DNA of 64,000 nt from Roseiarcus sp963751165 (lineage in GTDB: Bacteria > Pseudomonadota > Alphaproteobacteria > Rhizobiales > Beijerinckiaceae), in contig CAVVTP010000022.1 of NCBI GenBank assembly GCA_963751165.1, forward strand, positions 62,001 through 126,000, written 5' to 3'. The notes below the pieces were generated by a model, which worked only from the letters and a program-made list of their open reading frames with translations, did not search any database and was not told the DNA's origin. The position numbers and the translations under genes were made by a program. Below, piece by piece: positions 61,198 through 64,000 of this stretch; position 1 is the stretch's first letter; each line of letters opens with the position of its first letter.

Positions 61198-61431
61198 ATG
61201 AAGTCCGACATTCACCCCAACTACCATATGATCAAGGTCGTGATGACCAACGGCGTCGAGTTCATGACCCGCTCGACCTATGGCGAGGAGGGCGCGACTT
61301 TGCACCTCGACATCGACCCGAACACCCACCCGGCCTGGACGGGCGGTTCGCAGCAGCTGCTCGACCGCGGGGGTCGTCTGTCTCGGTTCAACACCCGCTT
61401 CGCCAATCTCGGCATCGGCGGGAAGAAGTAA
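61198..61431 (+). CDS. rpmE: 50S ribosomal protein L31
   Basis: The 77-residue protein starts MKSDIHPNYHMIKVVMTNGV and has LDIDPNTHPAWTGGSQQLLD and RFNTRFANLGI. It lacks the CxxC zinc pairs of the Zn-containing L31, as is usual in this lineage. It sits on the plus strand, divergent from the ABC exporter gene. Confidence 0.94.
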   Translation: MKSDIHPNYHMIKVVMTNGVEFMTRSTYGEEGATLHLDIDPNTHPAWTGGSQQLLDRGGRLSRFNTRFANLGIGGKK

Positions 61432-61449
61432 GGGGTGATGGGGCGCTTT

Positions 61450-61490
61450 CTCCCTGCAAGCGGTCTGCGAGCGGGGAGAAGGCGGCGCCA
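61450..61490. repeat. REP-like palindrome after rpmE
   Basis: CTTTCTCCCTGCAAGCGG then TCTGCGAGCGGGGAGAAGG form an imperfect stem with the same GCAAGCGG core as at 57545 and 26440. It may end rpmE transcription. Nothing else was found from 61491 to 61951. Confidence 0.45.
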
Positions 61491-61951
61491 AGCGCCGATG
61501 GGGTCTGGCCCGCTGCTTCGAAGCGGGCAGTCTTGCACACTCCATCCGTCGAGCTTCGCCCGGCCCCTGCCCCACTTCGTGGAGGAGGAGGCGCGCAACC
61601 GCCTGAAATTTGAATGAAAACAACTTCCATGCGGAGGGCCCTGGCGTGCGGATCCGGCTCGATCGGCGCTCGTGGGACTCTTCAGCCGAAGGTCGAATCT
61701 CGAGCGAGCGGCCAGCGTCAGTAGATGGGTCGGCTCTGCCTATCAAATCTGATCAGCTACGATCATTTTTCGATGTCCCACGACTCGTATCCGTCGTTCC
61801 CCCGCGCGAAGCTGGAGTTTCACTCAACAGCGCAAAGTTCAGTCTTCAGATGCAGACCGCCAGCTTGCGTCCGTTTAGCGCCGCGCCCATAGTCAAGCGA
61901 CTCCGCGGGCGCGGCCGGGGACGCCAGTATGCCCAACGCGCGGTGAAGCGA

Positions 61952-62173
61952 ATGGATGAAGATCTCACACCGGAGCAGCGCGCCGCCCTCGTCGCCCAGA
62001 TCGATAGGTTGCGCGAGGAGCATCGCGACCTCGATGCCGCGATCGGGGCGTTGAGCGACGCCGGACAGGCCGCCGACCGTCTGCAATTGCAGAGGCTGAA
62101 AAAGCGCAAGCTGATGCTGCGCGACAAGCTTGTCATGCTCGAGGACCAGCTGACGCCCGACATCATCGCCTGA
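61952..62173 (+). CDS. DUF465 (YdcH-like) coiled-coil protein
   Basis: The 73-residue protein fits DUF465 in length and pattern: DRLREEHRDLDAAIGALSDA, then LQLQRLKKRKLMLRDKLVML and EDQLTP. The LKKxKLxLKD core is diagnostic. It is mostly helical. Function is unknown. The start at 61952 is one choice; the frame is open upstream and no ribosome site decides it. Confidence 0.7.
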   Translation: MDEDLTPEQRAALVAQIDRLREEHRDLDAAIGALSDAGQAADRLQLQRLKKRKLMLRDKLVMLEDQLTPDIIA

Positions 62174-62187
62174 ACCGGAGACCGCCG

Positions 62188-62397
62188 CTGCCTTACGAGG
62201 TCAATGCCGATCTGCCGCCTTCCGTCCGCACACATCTGCCGGACCACGCGCAGACTATCTTCCGTGAGGCGTTCAACCACGCGCATGCCGCGCATGCGCA
62301 CGACCCCCGCCAGGAGGAAGCGGCGTTCCGCATCGCCTGGGCGGCGGTGAAACGTATCTACGAGAAGATCGGCGACGAGTGGGTGGAGAAGGGGTAA
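62188..62397 (+). CDS. ChaB-family protein
   Basis: From CTG at 62188 the frame reads PYEVNADLPPSVRTHLPDHA, then QTIFREAFNHAHAAHAHDPR and AAFRIAWAAVKRIYEKIGDE, the ChaB signature (putative cation transport regulator, often paired with DUF465-type small proteins). Homologues begin MPYE, so the CTG stands where ATG is expected; GGAG lies eight bases before it. Either CTG is used or ATG was misread. It follows the DUF465 gene by 14 bp. Confidence 0.75.
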   Translation: MPYEVNADLPPSVRTHLPDHAQTIFREAFNHAHAAHAHDPRQEEAAFRIAWAAVKRIYEKIGDEWVEKG

Positions 62398-62550
62398 AGG
62401 CTTCCTCGGCGACGCGTCCTCCCTCTTGTCGTGGACATTACGTGGCAGGCTTCGCGCCGACGATTGCGCAAGTCTCGAAAGGCGCGGCCATTCCTCCGAA
62501 GGTCTTGCTCGCGGGCCGGTCGGGGCCCACATGGCGGGGGCGGAGGCGAA

Positions 62551-64000
62551 ATGATCGAAACTCAGCCCGACAATCCGCTTCTCGGGTCCTGGACGGGGCC
62601 ATTCGAAGCGCCGCCTTTCGCCGCCCTCGAGGCGGCGCACTTTCGATCGGCCTTTGACGCGGGGCTTGATCAGGCCCGGGAGGAGATCGCATCCGTCGCA
62701 GCCGATCCTGCGCCCGCGACCTTCGAGAACACGGTCGAGGCGCTGGAGCGCGCCGGCCGTACGCTCGACAAAGTGTCGTCCGTCTTTTTCAATCTCGCAT
62801 CGGCCGACAGCAACGACGAGATTCAGGCGATCGAGCGCGAGATCGCGCCTCGGCTCGCTCGGCATCGCAACGACATCTTTCTCAACAAGGCGCTTTACGA
62901 TCGGATCGACGCCCTGCAGGCAAACCGCGATATGCTCGGCCTCGACGCCGAGCAGTCAAGGGTCCTCGAACGTTATCATGTCGCCTTCCTGCGCGCCGGC
63001 GCCGGCCTTGCCGACGACGTCAAGGCGCGGCTCGCCGCCATCAACGAACGCCTGGCGACGCTCGGGGCGCAGTTCGGACAGAACGTCCTCGCCGACGAGA
63101 GCTCGTTCCTCCTCGTGCTGGAGACGCCCAGCGATCTCGCCGGCCTGCCCGACTGGCTCGTCGCTTCCGCCGCGCGCGCGGCGGAAGATCGGGGGCTCGC
63201 GGGCAAGCATGTCATTACGCTGGCGCGCTCCAGCGTCGAACCGTTTCTGCAATTCTCGGCCCGGCGCGACCTGCGCGAAAAGGTTTTCGCCGCCTGGGCG
63301 GCTCGCGGAGAGCATTTTGGCCCAACCGACAATCGTCCGGTCGCGGACGAGATCAGTGAGGCTTCGCGCGGATTACGCGAAGCAGCTGGGATTTGAGAGC
63401 TTCGCAAAATTCCGTCTCGCCGACACCATGGCCAAGACGCCGGCCGCCGCGCGGTCGCTCCTCGAAATCGATCTGGACGCCGGCGCTCGCGCGCGCTGCC
63501 GAGGAGGAGGAGGCGCTGCAGGAGCTCGTCGCCGCAGAGGGCGGCAACTTCGGGATCGCGCCCTGGGACTGGCGCTTCTATGCCGAGAAGCGCCGCAAGC
63601 GGCTGTTCGACATCAATGAGGACGCGATCAAGCCCTATCTCCAGCTCGACAATATGATCGAGGCCGCGTTCTTCGCCGCAGGCCGACTCTTCGGCCTGAG
63701 CTTCAAAGAGCGTTTCGACGTCCCGCTCTACCATCGGGACGCGCGCTCTTGGACGGTCTTGGATCGAGACGGCGAGCCGATCGCGCTCTTCATCGGCGAC
63801 TATTTCGCGAGGCCGTCGAAGCGAAGCGGGGCCTGGATGAGCGCCTTCAGGAGGCAGCAAAAGCTCGACGGCCCGGTTCTGCCGATCATCGTCAACGTCC
63901 TCAACCTGGCCAAGGGCGCGGATGGAGCGCCGCCGCTCCTGGGCTTCGACGAGGCGAAGACGCTGTTCCACGAGTTCGGCCATGCGCTGCACGGAATGCT
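62551..64000 (+). pseudogene. M3 oligopeptidase (PepF/Dcp type), two frameshifts, 3' end off window
   Basis: The M3-family peptidase starts MIETQPDNPLLGSWTGPFEA, with GGAGGCGAA before the ATG. After 282 residues it shifts near 63355 (RPVADEI to LRADYAKQLGFESFAKF), again near 63475 (LEID to TPALARAAEEEEALQEL), then continues GGNFGIAPWDWRFYAEKRRK, LGLSFKERFDV-type GLSFKERFDVPLYHRDARSW, and the zinc motif HEFGH at about 63970 just before the window ends. It cleaves short peptides in the cytoplasm. The rest of the C-terminal active site cannot be seen. Both shifts leave conserved sequence on either side, so error is likely. Confidence 0.88.

Overview
The window looks like a chromosomal segment of a Hyphomicrobiales (Rhizobiales) alphaproteobacterium, possibly near Beijerinckiaceae or Methylocystaceae. 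The evidence is high GC, a tolQ-tolR-tolA-tolB cluster of alphaproteobacterial type, a GAAC-N7-GAAC SOS box of the alphaproteobacterial LexA type, a probable speF leader before an ornithine decarboxylase, a PuuD-type membrane urate oxidase, and many AGGGAATT-rich intergenic repeats. Genus cannot be fixed from sequence alone. No prophage, CRISPR array or rRNA operon was seen; there is one tRNA gene (Arg, anticodon UCG).

Layout: 1-3.6 kb, a sugar-binding protein divergent from a GH51 arabinofuranosidase, then a DHFR/RibD-like gene. 3.6-9.2 kb, a secreted phospholipase C/acid phosphatase-like phosphoesterase, a broken nucleotidyltransferase, an SOS box, and two damaged tandem IS1595-family copies inserted just beside it. 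9.2-17.8 kb, ornithine decarboxylase with its leader, a DUF2189 membrane protein, the Tol operon with an extra TolA C-terminal paralogue, and an outer-membrane protein. 17.8-25.2 kb, an oxyanion (molybdate/tungstate-like) ABC system with fused permease-ATPase, the urate pair puuD-allC, and a frameshifted xylA. 25.8-32.4 kb, an aspartic protease, a hydrolase, ybgC, a phosphohexomutase, a lytic transglycosylase, mug and an SDR. 32.5-35.4 kb, a decayed region: vapC-like toxin, an antitoxin split by a 353-bp MITE, tRNA-Arg, a broken serine recombinase, and a GntR regulator. 35.8-44.9 kb, a catabolic operon soxB-soxD-soxA-soxG-glyA-sdaA with a divergent GlxA-type regulator. It would turn sarcosine into glycine plus methylene-THF, then serine, then pyruvate. 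45.6-55.6 kb, housekeeping genes: obgE with a GNAT, rpmA, rplU, malate synthase, glyS/glyQ, rph. 55.6-64 kb, RNase D, a broken COG0523 GTPase, a VOC protein with a YafY-type regulator, an MsbA-like exporter, rpmE, a DUF465 protein, ChaB and an M3 peptidase running off the end.

An important caution: at least ten otherwise well conserved genes carry single-base frameshifts or in-frame stops (xylA, SDR, soxA, soxG, glyS, COG0523, VOC, M3 peptidase and others). One of them, glyS, should be essential. Two pairs of unrelated domains (transglycosylase/SnoaL-like and GNAT/Obg) also read through in a single frame. Together these suggest a draft or metagenomic assembly with uncorrected indels, so many apparent pseudogenes here may be intact in the organism.

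The most noteworthy non-genic signals are a 19-bp-paired hairpin that buries the puuD Shine-Dalgarno sequence, the MITE with clear terminal repeats and target duplication, the SOS box next to the IS insertion, a ModE-like palindrome before the oxyanion transporter, and two families of short-motif intergenic repeats.
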